From contig JADHZB010001622.1 of NCBI GenBank assembly GCA_015657535.1, positions 1 to 64,000 on the forward strand: DNA of 64,000 nucleotides. Direction: 5' to 3'. The notes under the pieces were generated by a model. That model was not told the DNA's origin. It saw only the letters and a list, made by a program, of their open reading frames with translations, and ran no database searches. Positions 24,699 to 38,200 of this stretch are shown here, in pieces. Numbering within the stretch: position 1 is the stretch's first letter; each line of letters begins with the position of its first letter. The translations under genes and the position numbers were made by a program. The DNA comes from Nephromyces sp. MM_2019. Lineage: Eukaryota > Apicomplexa > Aconoidasida > Nephromycida.

Positions 24699-27370
24699 TT
24701 AATTTTTTTGAGTTCTTGCTTTTTTAATTTGTTTAGTTTGGGTCTTAATGATTTTCTTCTTTGTTTTCTGATTGGAGTTTGTGTAGTCTACCACTGGCTT
24801 CTGCGGTCCTATATTTCCCTTGAAATTATAGGTGCCTTCACTGGGCAAAGAGACTAGGTTTGGAGTTAAAATTCCGTTGTCTCTGTCAGTGGCGGTTGGC
24901 GATGTGCTGCGATGTTTTTCTGGCTTGCTTTCTTTTCTTTGTTCATCTGGGAAAATTGCGATATCAGCGCTAATTTCATCATTTCTATTGATCGCAAAAG
25001 GCTTCGTTTCAATCTGAGACTAAAAAAGAGGCAGATTTACTATAAAATACCTGAAATTTATTTATGCATGTACTTCTAAAGCTTACCGCTCTGCGTGAAA
25101 ATTTCGCAAAATATTCAAAGTTTGATTCTAACTCAGCCGCAGCTCTGCTTGATTCTGGAGGCTTCGTAAAGTGAATGCCATTCTGAGATGAGACGCTTGT
25201 TGCCGTGTCTTCCTGCTTTGGGACTGCTGCAGCCGCTGAGCAACTGTGATTTAGAACTCTCATTTTTGCATTTTCCATGAAGGTAAACTTTTCAATCGTC
25301 TGCACTATTTCCTTAGTTATTTCCGGAACCTTTTCCAAGCTCATTGCAGGCTTTAGTAGCGGCTTTTCCCTTAAAATTGTTCCTGTAATAAATGCAGTTG
25401 AGGTGAAGTTGCAAAAATAATCTGCGTCGCTGATGCGACTGTGTACCCATTAAGCTGAAATAGCGTTTTGGTATCTAGCATGGGTCACGTTCTCCATAAG
25501 TACTAACCTATTGGATATGTCAGGCGTAGCTTATTTGAAAAGGAAATATTTGCAAATTGCCGCAAAGGTCCTCCTGGGGAATTCTCGAGTTTATATCCGT
25601 GTTGCATATACCTGAAGTCTTTGCTATGCTTCACATTTTAAGCATAGCTAAAAGTTTATTTACCAGTAATGCTGAAGTTGTACTACGCTTTTGAAATGTG
25701 TGCAATCGGGCATCTTCTGGTGTGCTTCGCGAAAGTAAGCGTTAGCCGCACACCTGGGTAGGCAAAACACCTTCTGGTTTTCTTCGAATCTCTAAAAATT
25801 TTGTACCTAATAATTATTCGTCGCTTTGAACAGTGATGAATTTACCAATAGAGGTAAAGCTTTATAGCAGAAGGCTTGCAAATAGAATATTCCGGTTAGC
25901 GTAGCTCCAGCAGGCCTTCTTGTGGCGTATTTCATGGCTTGAAGTGACAGTCTAATTCCGTATGCGTCATTGTAAGTACTGCAATTGTTTTTTGTTTCCC
26001 TTCTGTAACCGAGCGTCCAATGCATCTAATTTACCAATTTTTTTCTGGTGCTTTCATAATCTTGGCCTGTATCTGAATTCGTTACGACCACGGAAGTTAT
26101 TTGCGCCCATTTATAATAGTCAAAGTACATATTACCATATTGCACATGGAATCACCGTAATGTATCCAAAGCCCGGTATCCAGGAAGTAGCACAGCCTGT
26201 ACAAGTTTTACATTTTACCTGGAAAATGATTAGTCACACTTTAACCTACATTGAGAAATTCATCAGATTTTGTACAAGTAGCTGATCCAACGAGCACCAG
26301 TCGGAAAGTTTTTGTCGCTAAATATTTTTGTCTTTACGTAGCTAATATTTGTAACTCTTTTATAAATTATGCTTACTTGTGTTATTTCTAAACTGACGCG
26401 GCAGTTCTCCATCAATTTCGCATTAATTTCACTGATTTCCGTGCCTATGTCCTCAGGGTGAGCGATAAGCACTGTATTGTCATTCACGGGACAACACATA
26501 ATCTTTCTTTCACTGAGAAACTGTTTGCCACCGCTGAAATTTTAATCGCTTTATTTCAAGTATCAAACGTACTATTATAGCTCGTGAGACTTGCTCCGTG
26601 TTACGTAAGACCGATCCAAGGGTATTAGTGCTGCTCCTGATAGAATTACCACAATGCAATTGTGCGGACCCTGTCTAGAATTATGTTCATACCTTTTAGC
26701 AAAGACTACAGATGCAGAAGCTAGATGTACTTCTTGCTCAAATTCCATCTCAATTTCCATTGAAACTCCTGAAAAGGGTAATAATTTTCTATCGATTCTG
26801 TTATGCCGCATCCACTTGCTTTCACCCGTACGCCCCAGAATTCCATCGGGATACGGTTTTGGGGTACTCTTCAATGTGGAATTTTCTGAACCGAATTTGA
26901 CACAAGCAGTTACAAGAGACACGTTCGACTTGCTAACAAGTTAGGAATTAAGCAACTTCGTCAGTCGAGAGACTACATGCTACATTTACTTTCTGCCGCT
27001 TGAGGTTAGCTCTTTCGCATTCAAAACTTGTGTAAATTACTATTTCTGCTTTATGCGAAGATTGTGGATCAGAAATAATGAACTTAACTCGGTATTTTAG
27101 TCCAATATTAACCACAGAAAATATAATTGAAACCCCATTATATTATGTATAAATCATTTTCACGTCACGGATACCTGTATTTTCCCAGCTAACTGTCTCA
27201 AAACGCCTTTTTGCTGCTATGGACTGCGGAAAGTTGCTACTTACTGATTTTATGAGCTTTTCATCCCTATTAACAGCAAAATTATCAGATGCTTGCGAAA
27301 GTCGAAATTTTGGTAGGCGTTGGACTGAGGTGCCCGAGGAGGTTAAGGCCGTTAATTTTTGCGATTTCAT
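24699..27370 (-). CDS. Multi-exon protein of unknown function, about 584 residues
   Basis: Twelve minus-strand exons join in one frame: 27370-27175, 27045-26990, 26928-26826, 26768-26693, 26533-26377, 26317-26276, 26218-26136, 25978-25846, 25791-25664, 25611-25504, 25438-25087, 25019-24699 (TAA). They total 1755 nt. An in-frame stop lies two codons before the ATG at 27370, supporting that start. The middle carries a small Cys cluster (VKCKTCTGC) and aromatic-rich segments (YNDAYGIRLSLQAMKYA; QHGYKLENSPGGPLRQF). The last exon is basic (KTKKKIIKTQTKQIKK), possibly nuclear. No family was recognised. Less certain are the 57-nt intron 26825-26769, which is in frame whether spliced or not, the exon ending at 26136, and the 25503-25439 junction. 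Confidence is high that a gene is here, moderate in exact edges. Confidence 0.8.
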
Positions 27371-30300
27371 TTTTTAAAACAAGCTTAATTAAGTTAGTAT
27401 ATTCTATGGGATACGATTTATCTGTCAGTGGCAGTATGAGTACAGAATAGGTAAAAAGAAATGATTTGTAGTTAATCGATTACGCTACCAACCACTTGTT
27501 CTAATGGACTCACGGTAACTGCTCTGACGTGTATGTACATTTACGGACTGGTGAATAGTCATGTCTGAGCAACACTCTGAACTTTAAAACTAAGAACATA
27601 GGAATAATATATATTAAATAATGTATCATGCCCACTAAGGTTAATTTCACTGATGCTCTGTGTCGTTTCAGGAGATTTGTTAGAATACTAAAATAGACCT
27701 ATAAATTGAAGTCTTAAGCATTTTTTGACCAAATAAAAAGTAGGCGCACTTCCGCAAAGCTCCCTGTTACACGTAAAAGCCCCTATTGTCTCATCTCTTT
27801 ATCTGTAGCCCATAAATTATTCATATACTATTGTTCACAAAGTATGATTTCTGATACTGCCTTTAAAATTCTCCAGGTTAATCATGATAAGCATTATTGC
27901 GCTCTATTATCGATAGAGACATGTCTAAGCATCGACGAAAAAACTGGCTACCTAGTCACCATCCCTTTAGACAAGCGAAGCTCTTTTTACATAGGAGCTA
28001 GCTTTTTTATTATGATAACATCGTATATATCTGGTTTACTATTCGAGAGCTATCTGGGGCCTTTCAAAATTTGATAAAAACAGTAGCTGGCATTAACGAG
28101 GGTCCAACATTCAATGGTAGTATTTGACGGTGCAATAAACTGTTCGGTCGAAGCCATTCATGAAGCAGACTAGCCACCAATATTCATAAGGTATTCATTT
28201 CGAAAAAGAGTATAAGCTGAAAGCCCATATATGACTGTATTACTTTGTAGCTCAGAAAAAAAGGATTTAACCTTTGGCATTCAAGTAATTTTTTTTTATA
28301 TACATAAAAAAAGCAGCATAAAAACTGTGAAATGGTAGACTAGAATATAGGCAGCGAAGGATCGAAACTGAACATCATAGTTCGATGCTTACCGACAGCG
28401 AATACATCTGAGCAGTAGCATGACGGCTTCAATGCCAGCAAATGCATAACCCTGAAACTATCGTTTAAGTGGGGCAAAGGAATGTAGGAAAGAAGATGCA
28501 ACAAAAAGAAAATGCGTAACTTCTGAAAGTGTATGAATGGTGTCCTACACCAGACGAGACTACTGAATAAATAGGGCAACTACTGGAGGCATGGCTTTCA
28601 CGATCATTTTTAAGGCCGCTAAGATTATCGAGAAACGGCTGGTCATTCGAACTAAAGCAAACCATCTATTAAGACTTTCTTCTTGGTAATTGGCAAAATT
28701 TTCAACTTGAACTTTTTGTCATCGACCACCGCCTCTTATCAGCGACTGCCAATGTAGTGATGAGAGACTATTTCTAATCCATGTAAATGGTGCCGATGAG
28801 TTCTTAGACTCCATGTAAGAAATTAGCATCGAAGGGGGAGCTTTAGACAGAAACTGAAGTACGCACCTATCACTCCAGCCGTAAAGAAATGTAAAAGGAA
28901 TAAAACTAAGCTTATGAAAAGCCTAAATATATTTAATTTTATTTTACTGCATTGTTTTTTAGGGTTCTAATGCTTTTAATGCTGTTTTCAGGCAGCAGAA
29001 GCACTCAAATTAGGACCAAAAAACGCCTTGCCCTTCCATCCCGTTTAGTGGTCAAGCTTTTTTGGCACATCTCCTTACTGAAACGCTTCAAATTTTTCAT
29101 CTGAAATCTTATTAAGTCAATACATCCAATGCTCACGGGGTAGGAGGCACTCAGAAAACAGTGATGTCAAGTTTCGAATATTATTAAGATAGCATTCTTC
29201 TCAATTGGACCTAACAGGAAGCATCGTAGCCCTTAGCACAAGTTCGGCAGGATCTCCGTATCATAACCTGATATGTAGTATTCAAGGCGAGAGGGCCAAG
29301 TCATTTGGTATGCATTTCAGCAACTTATCAACGGGGTACTTTTTGTTTTGAAATTAGTTATAACCGCACGTAATACTTAAAACTCCTGTGCTTTTCCTGG
29401 AGTCTTCCTCTTACTTATGAGCATATCTGCTTTCCCTCACAGCTTTACACCTAAAATTAGTACTTGCCGCTAAGGTTACATCTTAGCATTGAACACAGCG
29501 AACATGTGACGCTTACTCTATGCGCTTAAAACAAGTAGTGTTTCATAATTGCTACTAGAATTAGAATTATACAGCACGCTGACACCACGCATTCTGTAAC
29601 TCTTCCTGGTAGCTTCGGTTCTAATTAATGACATGCGCTGTATATCCAGCACAGCAAGCGCGGCGAAACTAGCCACAAACTCCATTGTGCTATAACAGCA
29701 ACTTTTTTCCACTAATTATTCCCTAGTGGGGATAAGATGCTTCTCCATTCTCGTACATCTTTGGACTGTACCGCCGTCCGTGAACCATCTGTAACATTGA
29801 AGCCCATTGTCGTGCACTTGCGATATCACCCAATCTTAACGGGCGCTCGCCTTGGCAGCAAAGCCTGGAAGTGCTTTGAGCTCTCTATCCCTGCGAGCAT
29901 TTTAAGGCATCGCTGTTGCGGACGCGATAACCATCCTGTTGAACGGCACTTCCTATGGGCTCTCATGCTAGGCAGAACCGGCAGCAACACGCCATAAAAC
30001 ACGCTGGAGCGGCGAGAAGCGTGACAGCCTGCGGCTGGGCACTGCTTTTCGCTCTGCGCATTGTGTATACAGGAAAAGGCAGCTCAACCAGCTGCTGCAT
30101 CCGCGGCATCACCCGAAATCAAATGTTTCAAGAGATTCTATAGTGTATGGTGCCAGCCCAGCGTAAGTGTAGAGATCAATGCTGTAAGCAGCGTAAAAGG
30201 GCTGACCCGCAGAGGACCATATTATGCAAAAAGAGGTTTAAGTGCTGTTTTATACACCCGTAGCTCTGATGGATGAGGTCTGTGCACCGCTTGTATGGGA

Positions 30301-30969
30301 ATCAATTGATGCTTGATGTATTAACGGTGCTTGTCCGCGCGCACGAAAATCAAGGTTCGCATCTCTGTTACTTGAAAAAATCGCGGAAATTGGTCCATAG
30401 TTGAGGCTAACCATACTTATAGAAACTGTTAGCTTGCTGCTTACTCTTTTTTTGCTGTTTTAGAATAACGCGCGGTTGTTCGGTCCAAGGAGCTGCTTAG
30501 CTGCCTTTTATCAAACTTGTGTGATTGCAAGACATTTCTATGAATAGTTTTAGGCTGTAAACACTTTTTAGATTTCGATGCGGTGGAACTTTATATTATA
30601 GTCCTGATGTCTTCGTTAGTGGTAGATCTCAAACAGGTTTAATTTTTACTTTCTCGCCCTATAAGTACCGTTATTTTCATTCGTTTGCATAAAGTGACAA
30701 GAATTTCACGCGTGGGATTTCATAAGACTCAGATAGGATATTATCTTGAATGTGCACGCTCAAAAAATATGCAAACCTTTTTGCATAGTTCATAGTCTCG
30801 AGCATTTTTTTCTGTTAATTTTTTCGGAGACCTCTAAACCTTTTCTGCTTCACCTCTTTTGTGGAGTATTGATTTCTTGCGCCCGAAAGCGTTTTTTGAT
30901 GTTTCCGTTCGTTGAAGCCTCTCTCGGTTTGCTTTGTGTCCAAAACTGATCATCCTGGAATACAGCAAG
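27371..30969. other. 3.6 kb divergent intergenic region
   Basis: It separates the 5' end of the minus-strand unknown gene from the 5' end of the + methyltransferase, so both promoters should lie here. A + open frame at 27844-28074 (76 codons) and a GC-richer patch at 29.7-30.3 kb with overlapping frames on + were examined. Neither shows a family motif or strong splice sites. Confidence 0.5.
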
Positions 30970-32583
30970 ATGAATCAGGACGAAATTGAACCTGCAGAAA
31001 GTAGATCATTGCGAATCCTCCCTAAGATCGAATCTCTAATAATGGTTGGTATCCATGACAAACACGCTATTTTATCTGATATGTATTGCTATATTCAGAT
31101 TGTTTTATTCTGTCCTATTTGAGTAAACGATTGACTATTGATAGTGTGCTATTGATCGTGTAATATTTACATGCGTTGCCGTATTGTTCCCCATAGTCTT
31201 GTAGGCTGAAGATTGCTCCAACCTGATATGTGGAGTGCTATTCTAAAATTTGGCATGACATTGAGGGCCATTTTCAAACATTTTTGTCTTTGAAAATTAC
31301 ACTGTCATTTTACCCACGGAAAGTAACGACTAAGTGTTTTTTTTCTCAAGAAATCGATGGCAACTTTCTGTAGTATGTTTCCGTACTAATTAGGATGACG
31401 ACTGTTCCGGGAAGCCCACTGCGGTGAATTCAGATGAGCCCACTACCCCTCGTTCAGACTGGAGTCCTGGAGACGATGAAAATATCAACGTAACTAGTGA
31501 TTTTGAGAGTTCAAGAGGAAAATTCAAGAGTTATTGGAATTGCGCTGCCGATGTATTTGGACTTACTTATGATGGCATGATGCTTAAACGGGGCACTGAT
31601 ATTGAAGTAAGCAGCATTAACATTTTGCAGTTTGGACTATTCATGAAGCCTCTCGGTTGATCTTTTCGTGACTGTCCTTAGCCCCAAATCTGCATCTATT
31701 ACCGATCAATAGTCGATTTTCATTTTTTTATGCTTTATGAAGTAAATTAGGCTTCAGCCAAACATCTTGTACTAGAGACCTTTTTTTTCAGGGTTTTTCA
31801 GAAAGTGATAGTCAGGAGATAACTGCTTGGATATCTGAAAATATCAGTTTTCCTGTAAAGCAAGTTCTTGAATTGGGTGCAGGCATTGGAAGGTTCACAG
31901 GAGTGTTGAAAAAATTTTGTGAGGAGATTACCGTTGTTGATTTTATCAAAGGGTATATCGAGAGAAATAAGGAGCTTCATTTTGATCCTATAAATAGGTA
32001 CTGTTGACTGATATTGTAGTATTTTACGTGATGAAATTTTGGAGCTGAATTTTAGTAATCGCTTTCGACACATTAATCATATGATATTTAGTACGTCATC
32101 TCTAGGCCGAAAGATGTTTTCCTTGAAGCTGATGCCACTAAATTAGTCCTTCCAGATGCATCATACGATTTTATTTTTTGGAATTGGTTGTTAATGTACC
32201 TATCTGATGGGGAAATCAAGGATTTTATCCAAAATGTGTTACGTTGGCTGAAAGTAGGAGGCTTCCTGTTTTGCCGAGAATCTTGTGGTGAACCTTCTGA
32301 CAAGAATCATAATCGCCCTTGGGCTGTTGAAGGTAACCCCACGGAATATCGTCCGGTTCAATTCTATACTTGGCTGCTTACAGAGTTCGTAAGTTCCTCA
32401 GGTTGGTTCTTGTTTTTATACGATTGAAGTTTGTTTCTATTTTATTTCATATTCATTCCTTCTTATTTTGTATTTGTAGGAATCGAGGTCGAGTTAATTT
32501 TCAAGGAACGTCCAGTCACTATTTATTCACAAAAAGTGAAGACTGAAGGGCAATGTTGTTGGCTGATAAAGCGTATCAGCTAA
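30970..32583 (+). CDS. Phosphoethanolamine N-methyltransferase, MT1-type module
   Basis: This predicted SAM-dependent enzyme would methylate phosphoethanolamine on the way to phosphocholine. Exons 30970-31044, 31394-31606, 31792-31997, 32106-32401 and 32480-32583 join in phase to 297 codons plus TAA. Visible: KFKSYWN...MMLKRG near residues 60-92, SAM motif I VLELGAGIGRFT (about 121-132), acidic motif DFIKG, FLEADAT, then WNWLLMYLSDGE (about 190-200), FCRESCGE, NPTEYRP..FYT, and the end of the fold at CCWLIKRIS. These match the first methyltransferase half of plant enzymes and nematode PMT-1; the second (MT2) half is absent. The donors after exons 1 and 4 are both gttggt. The first short exon (25 codons) is acidic, not conserved, and the least certain part. 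Confidence 0.88.
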
Positions 32584-35108
32584 AGTTTTATATCTTCGCT
32601 TTTAGAATGTGTAGAGGTAATTTTGTCACAAAATATTTGAACCACACTGATCTTACAGCTCTATTTTTCTTTGACAAAAGTGTCAAAATAGATATCTTAC
32701 TAATGATGCTGCTTTATGTATTTAATAGTTTTTGGTGTGATTGTATCCGTTGCAGTTGTCTGATCTCTTTTGCTTTTTGAAGTAGGGTGTTAAAAGCTTG
32801 CAATATGCTTTTAATTGGTTAGATCTTGTGAAATTCGGGAGTCACTATTTTGTGTGTGAATTTGCCTTGAGGTATTTTAGAGAGTGTTTCTATGAAGTTA
32901 AGATATATTCAGCTACGCAATGCTTGTTGGTAATAGTGTTTGAAATTCTATCATATATTTATATGCTAATTCAGTTTTTGCAATTTCAATTGTACTAAGA
33001 GGGATTAATGTTAGCAAATAGAGTCCGCCTCTACTTCCTTCTTGCTGACTAAGGTTTTCAGCAACTGGAATGAAATTTTTTTCGCTGCGCCAGATAAGTT
33101 AAGTTATTTGGCGTTATAAGTGAAAAAGGATATTGATTTACACTTAATGAAATCGTTTTCTAGTAATCGTAGCAACATATTCGGTAAGCACTGTTAATCG
33201 TTTCTTCAAAGCGCGTCTGATTTAAATTGATTTTTGTGATCTTGTATAAAGCCTTTTCTCTTTTGTATTTCTTCAATATGGATTTAAGTTATAATTTCGC
33301 TTGAGATTTTTGCTAAGCTAAATTCGAAGGATTTGTTTTGCTGGAGCTCCCTTTAGTTTTTCTAGTTCCCTTATAGAATTGTAGGATTTTCAATGTTTGA
33401 TATGGCTATGCGTATCGACATCTCAAGCTAAAAAAAACATATGTTCGCTGTTAATATGAGCGATGAATGATCTAGCAGCTTCTAAAAAGTTTCGAGGCGC
33501 TTGATTATGGTGCAGCACTATCAGGCTGGCTATTGTAAATCTAGGCAAACTCCTCCATTACCATTGGAAAAGCTTTTTAGCTTTTGTTTTTTTTATTATT
33601 GGGATGTCAGGACACCTGATATACTGTTAGTGCTATTATTACCAATGTTGCTTTTCCTTTGTTTTTTAGTCCCTAACTGTTGTATTTTGTACTTTTATTA
33701 CCTGTCATGGCGTGCTAAGATTGCTACCCTTATAAAGTAATAATTATTTTGCTGCAACAAGAAAGAGCGAATTGATATTTAAGCATTGTGTAGGCTCATC
33801 CAGGGATTAGTAAAGATTCTTTCTTCTCGTGCATCCTCCCGCCTATCTTGCTCTTGGCTCTTATTCGTTTTTTGCTCTGAAAGTTTTTGTTATGTAAGCT
33901 TTATTCTGCAGCTTAAGTTTTTGTGATTTATTCCCATGTGGTTGCAGGGACTGGTTAATATTTATCTATGCTTATGGGGTATCTTTATCAGTACTCACGA
34001 AAGTACTTGTGTTGTACTGTTGCTATACTTGCTAATATTATGTAGCTATTATTGCAAATCATGTGGTAATTGCCACTGTCGGTTGTAAACCACTGTGCTG
34101 ACAGTGCGAGTGTTATGTAGCTACAAGAGTTGGTTAATCTGCAGCTGTTTGTAGTATATACAAGATGTCTGTGCTCCTCTTACTGCCGTCACTAATACGC
34201 GTTACATAGCTGCTACTTTTTGTTATGAGCACTAGAATGACTGCTATCCAAATTTTTTTTGTGACAGTTAACTTTACTTAAAAGCACATCACATCTTGCT
34301 ATTATGAAAGTGTTAGTTCTTCGAATATTTTATTCAGAAAATTATGAAATTATATGAATATTTCTACACGGTTATCTTTTTTCGTTGTTCCTTTTTTTTA
34401 CTCGATGGCTTAAAGTGCTGCTGCTTACTATTTAAAGTGTATGATAAGGCATGCTACTGCTTAGTTATTACATTTTTTTAACCTTATAGCGCTTTGCTTG
34501 CATATACGTCGCTATGTGAGTTCCTATATAAATTTGATTAGTTGCTAAATTTTGTGAGTTATAGTCGCAAGGAGATTTATTACATCTTGAGTTCTTCGGG
34601 TTCATGTGTTATAATGTTCAGGATTGTTTCAAACAAAACTTTTCGTCATAATGGAATTCGCCTCATGTGCCTGCAATAACTGCGCCCTACTCTCTATTTC
34701 GTACGTTGAATAATCACTTGTAACTACGTAACGTATCTTCATTTTAGCAAGCTTTTATATCTTTATACCGCGGTTTTTTGACAGAAACCACCTACTAATT
34801 GCATTGTACTTACTACTTAATGGGAGGATACCTGCTGGCCTTGCCTTTGTAATAGTTTTCAGCATGATGTGAATATTTAATTTCAAGTGAAAAGGCCCCC
34901 ACCAGAACTTTTTAAAGGTGAAGGAGCCATGCGTACATGTTAGCTTTAATTCAGGATTTTTCTGGATTCTATTCTGTTTAGATGGTGCAGCTGCTGGGGC
35001 GCATGTTCACGGATTTTTTTTGTTTTATCATTTCGGTACCCCTTCATAAGTCTTTTTCTATCCGGTTTCGCAAAACACTTCTGGTTTAAAAAAATTGGGA
35101 CTATTCAG
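32584..35108. other. T-rich stretch without a recognised gene
   Basis: The + strand is T-rich, like sense-strand introns or 3' flank of a + gene. Open frames at 32798-32998 and 33501-33740 encode F/L/Y-rich peptides typical of translated T-rich DNA, so I did not accept them. Confidence 0.4.
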
Positions 35109-35269
35109 CGAGCTCCACTGCTGCTGAAGTTTTGGCAGCGATTTGGAATGCATGTGAATCTGTTGATGATTTGGATTTTAAAAGGAGTTTATGTCGAATT
35201 GATCTTAGTGTTCAAACGAGGTGTTTTCTACTCTTGGCCTCCTGCCTTCTAATAATTGATATTTTACAG
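35109..35269 (+). CDS. Isolated candidate exon of an unknown gene
   Basis: After the acceptor ctattcag, the frame AEVLAAIWNACESVDDLDFK...RIDLSVQTR stays open and balanced in composition. It ends either at ACGAG|gtgttt (35220) or, after a hydrophobic run (FLLLASCLLIID), at TTACAG|gttgtt (35269). It does not look like translated intron. No neighbouring exon could be joined by phase and no family is recognised. It may belong with the exon at 39979-40502, but nothing ties them. Confidence 0.4.
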
Positions 35270-38200
35270 GTTGTTCATGTTTCCCTTTGTGATTTCGGCA
35301 ATTTTTTTGTGTGCCCATAAGTGCGCCATTTTATGTGCGAAGTTATTGCTGGAAAAGCCATTGTATGAATGACTGCTGAAATTGATCTTAAAGTCGCGTT
35401 ATTCACCCTCCGAAGTTTAATATTTCCAATAAATTCCATGTAAAATGCTGTGGCATTACGGATTGATTGAGATCGGTGCGCGGACGATACGAAGAGCTAG
35501 AGTAGATTTGAACTTTTACTTCAGGTAGAAGGAAGCTTGTTACCTGCAGTTTCTATACGTTGGATTCCACTCCTTTTTTTTGCAATTTTTATCATTGTTT
35601 TTACGCGTACCTAGAACTGACAGTGTCCCGGTAGTGGGAAGTGGGTCCTGGCGCGCATGGTCGTGGTGTGTAGACTTGCTGCGGAGCACTCAAGAAACCT
35701 TAGACTCATCTTGCCCAGGCTTGCTCATTTGGCGCAGCTTTAATTGACATTCATTTCAGGATTAATGACTAGTGCGCCATATCTCGTGTTGTATTGTATT
35801 CCATTACCTGGGCACTCAAAAGTTTCTCAATCCACCTGCTCACTAGCTCGTTTTATTTCAAAGAAAATCCTTGTAGAGGTCCATCCCTGATGTTTTTAGA
35901 TGGCTGCTTTTGCGTGTTTTTGGATCACTGTTATGTCGAGTGAGTAATGCCTGAGGCGGAGTTATGCAACATTTAAAAAAGCCTTTTGTAAAAAGTTTTC
36001 GCGAGTTAAATGAGAGGAATTCTGTCGGAAAGATCTCCCTCTGCCATATCCTAGTGCATGCTGAGATTCTATGTCCGGTGTAATAGTGGGTGATGACTCT
36101 TAAGCACATCTAACATTGAAAACTGAAGTTGCATACAGATACTCTTATATACGGTACTCTGCAGTCCTTTGGAATGCCTTCGTATTTAGCTGTGCCGTAA
36201 CTGTTAAGGAATTTATTCTTGGGGCCCACGTCTGGTCATCGCCTTGGGAAAAGCAGCTCCGGTATTGCTCAGAAACTAGCAATGGCTCTTGAAGGGCTAG
36301 CTCGGCGTCTGGAAATGTGAGGTTTTTCAGAGCCACACTGGAGTAAAAACGTCAGTAAAGAGGCGAAAGAGTTTTAGTGTTAAGGTCCGAAGCGCGAACA
36401 GGGAATCCTTCCGATTAAGCACATCAGCTGCGTATCGAAGGGAGCTTACTGCAGAATATCTCGCTCTTTCTTTCGTGCCCCCTAGCTTCAGAAATAGAAT
36501 AATTAAATCGTTTCGTGATAAGAGTTTTCTGGGGTAAACCATTTTATGCCAGCCAAGGTGGTACTGTCGCTGCTGAAAACACCTTCTAGAGCTGCATCAA
36601 GCGTTTAATATATGGATTTTTTTGTAGGGTGCTTACGTGTGCCTAGTTTTGAATTTGCTATTCCGAAATATACTAGTGCCCTGTCCGAGTGCTATAACGA
36701 AGGGCTCCTAGTGGCTTCTACACAGACAAAAAATTTATTCTATTGAGCACAAGAATAGCATGTAGACGCGAAGTCGTGTGTAGTCTTGTTACGAAAATGC
36801 TTGAGATTATGCAGCTTAATGTGTCATCTCGATGTTCTGTTACCACGGAACCAGTCTATCGTGTTTTTCATGCGTACCACAAAAATGCTTTCTCACTATT
36901 CTGAATGGCCAGCGATGAATTAAATACTGAGTTTCTTTATAATTGTGCTGGCGTCCTCCAGAATTTCTGCTATCCTACTATGGTACGCTCCAAATACTGA
37001 AGATTTCGGGATTCCGAAAAAACGAAAGGCGTGCTTTCTCGCATTTGTAGTGGCTTCAATGCTTTTTTAGCTCTTGAATCGTTTACTCCGCGGAAAGGGT
37101 GTTTTGAGATAATGAGGGTTAAATTGCTTTCGCTAATTATTAAGGTTGGCGGCTTGTCACTGCAGAAGGCGACTGTCTGCTGGACGTTACTAATCTTCAT
37201 ATTGTACCACGATATCGATGAGAAAAAATTTCCTTTATAACCCTATTAATCCTCGTGGGCTGCTATAGCCTGTCAATTGTCACGACCTTTCGGCATCCTC
37301 ACAATACCCGTTCAGTACTTGGAATTACATTGCTTGATATTTACTCGACTCAACTTCATCTTATCAATCACACGGTTACACTGGGGCATTAACCGCAACG
37401 AAGGACTTCTGCTGTATATGCGTAAGCTAAGGCAATTTACTCTTTTAATCCCCACGCATCGCAAACCTGAGCGAGATACTGGGTGGTTTATAGCAGGTGC
37501 TGATATACTTTTAATTTAAGATTAAAAGATTCATCCACCCTGATATATTGGATCACGGTTCCTTCGATGCGTTGATAACGTGTCGGATCAAATTCCCGCA
37601 GGCTGTTACCCAATTAAAGCCTAATATTTCCGTAGTTTTCTCTATTTAGTCATTTCACTTGCTACATGAACTCGATTTCTGATTACTCTAAGGTTTAAAT
37701 ATGCGACAAAACTTATACTCGCGGTTACGCGTGCGCTATTCGCTAATGTAGGTGGAACGTATTTCATTGCAATATACATCATTGCTTACGTTACCTCAGT
37801 CGTTAAAGGCCATCGAGGAGTGAGTGCCATCCCCGTAATCATCTCAACTCCTGCCTGTTTAGCTCAACATGCGTACAGAATAGGAACGTATAAAACCATG
37901 GAAGACCATATACATAAAAAACTCAGGCAAGACTACATGATGCGTCGGCAGCTCATCCGCTTGATTGCTTTTCCCTGATAATCCGTACTCCCAGCGTTGC
38001 CATGCAAAAATTTCTCTATACATGGGAATCAATCGAGCACTACATAGTGTCCATGCGCGCTAAGTTTCAAAAGATGGTGCATGTAGCACAAATTTTGGGA
38101 TGAGATGCGCACATTTTACTTCTGTGAGGCTTGCTATCACCAAGTCATAGTATTACTACGTTTCGTCGTGCAAGTTGGCTACAGACATTTGCTGGCTACT

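Noticed and set aside
27224..27244. A 21-nt segment (gtaagt...ccgcag) in exon 1 of the unknown minus gene that looks like an ultrashort intron
   Set aside because: It is in frame either way, and the other well-resolved introns here are at least about 50 nt, so I read it as coding; only transcripts can settle it.
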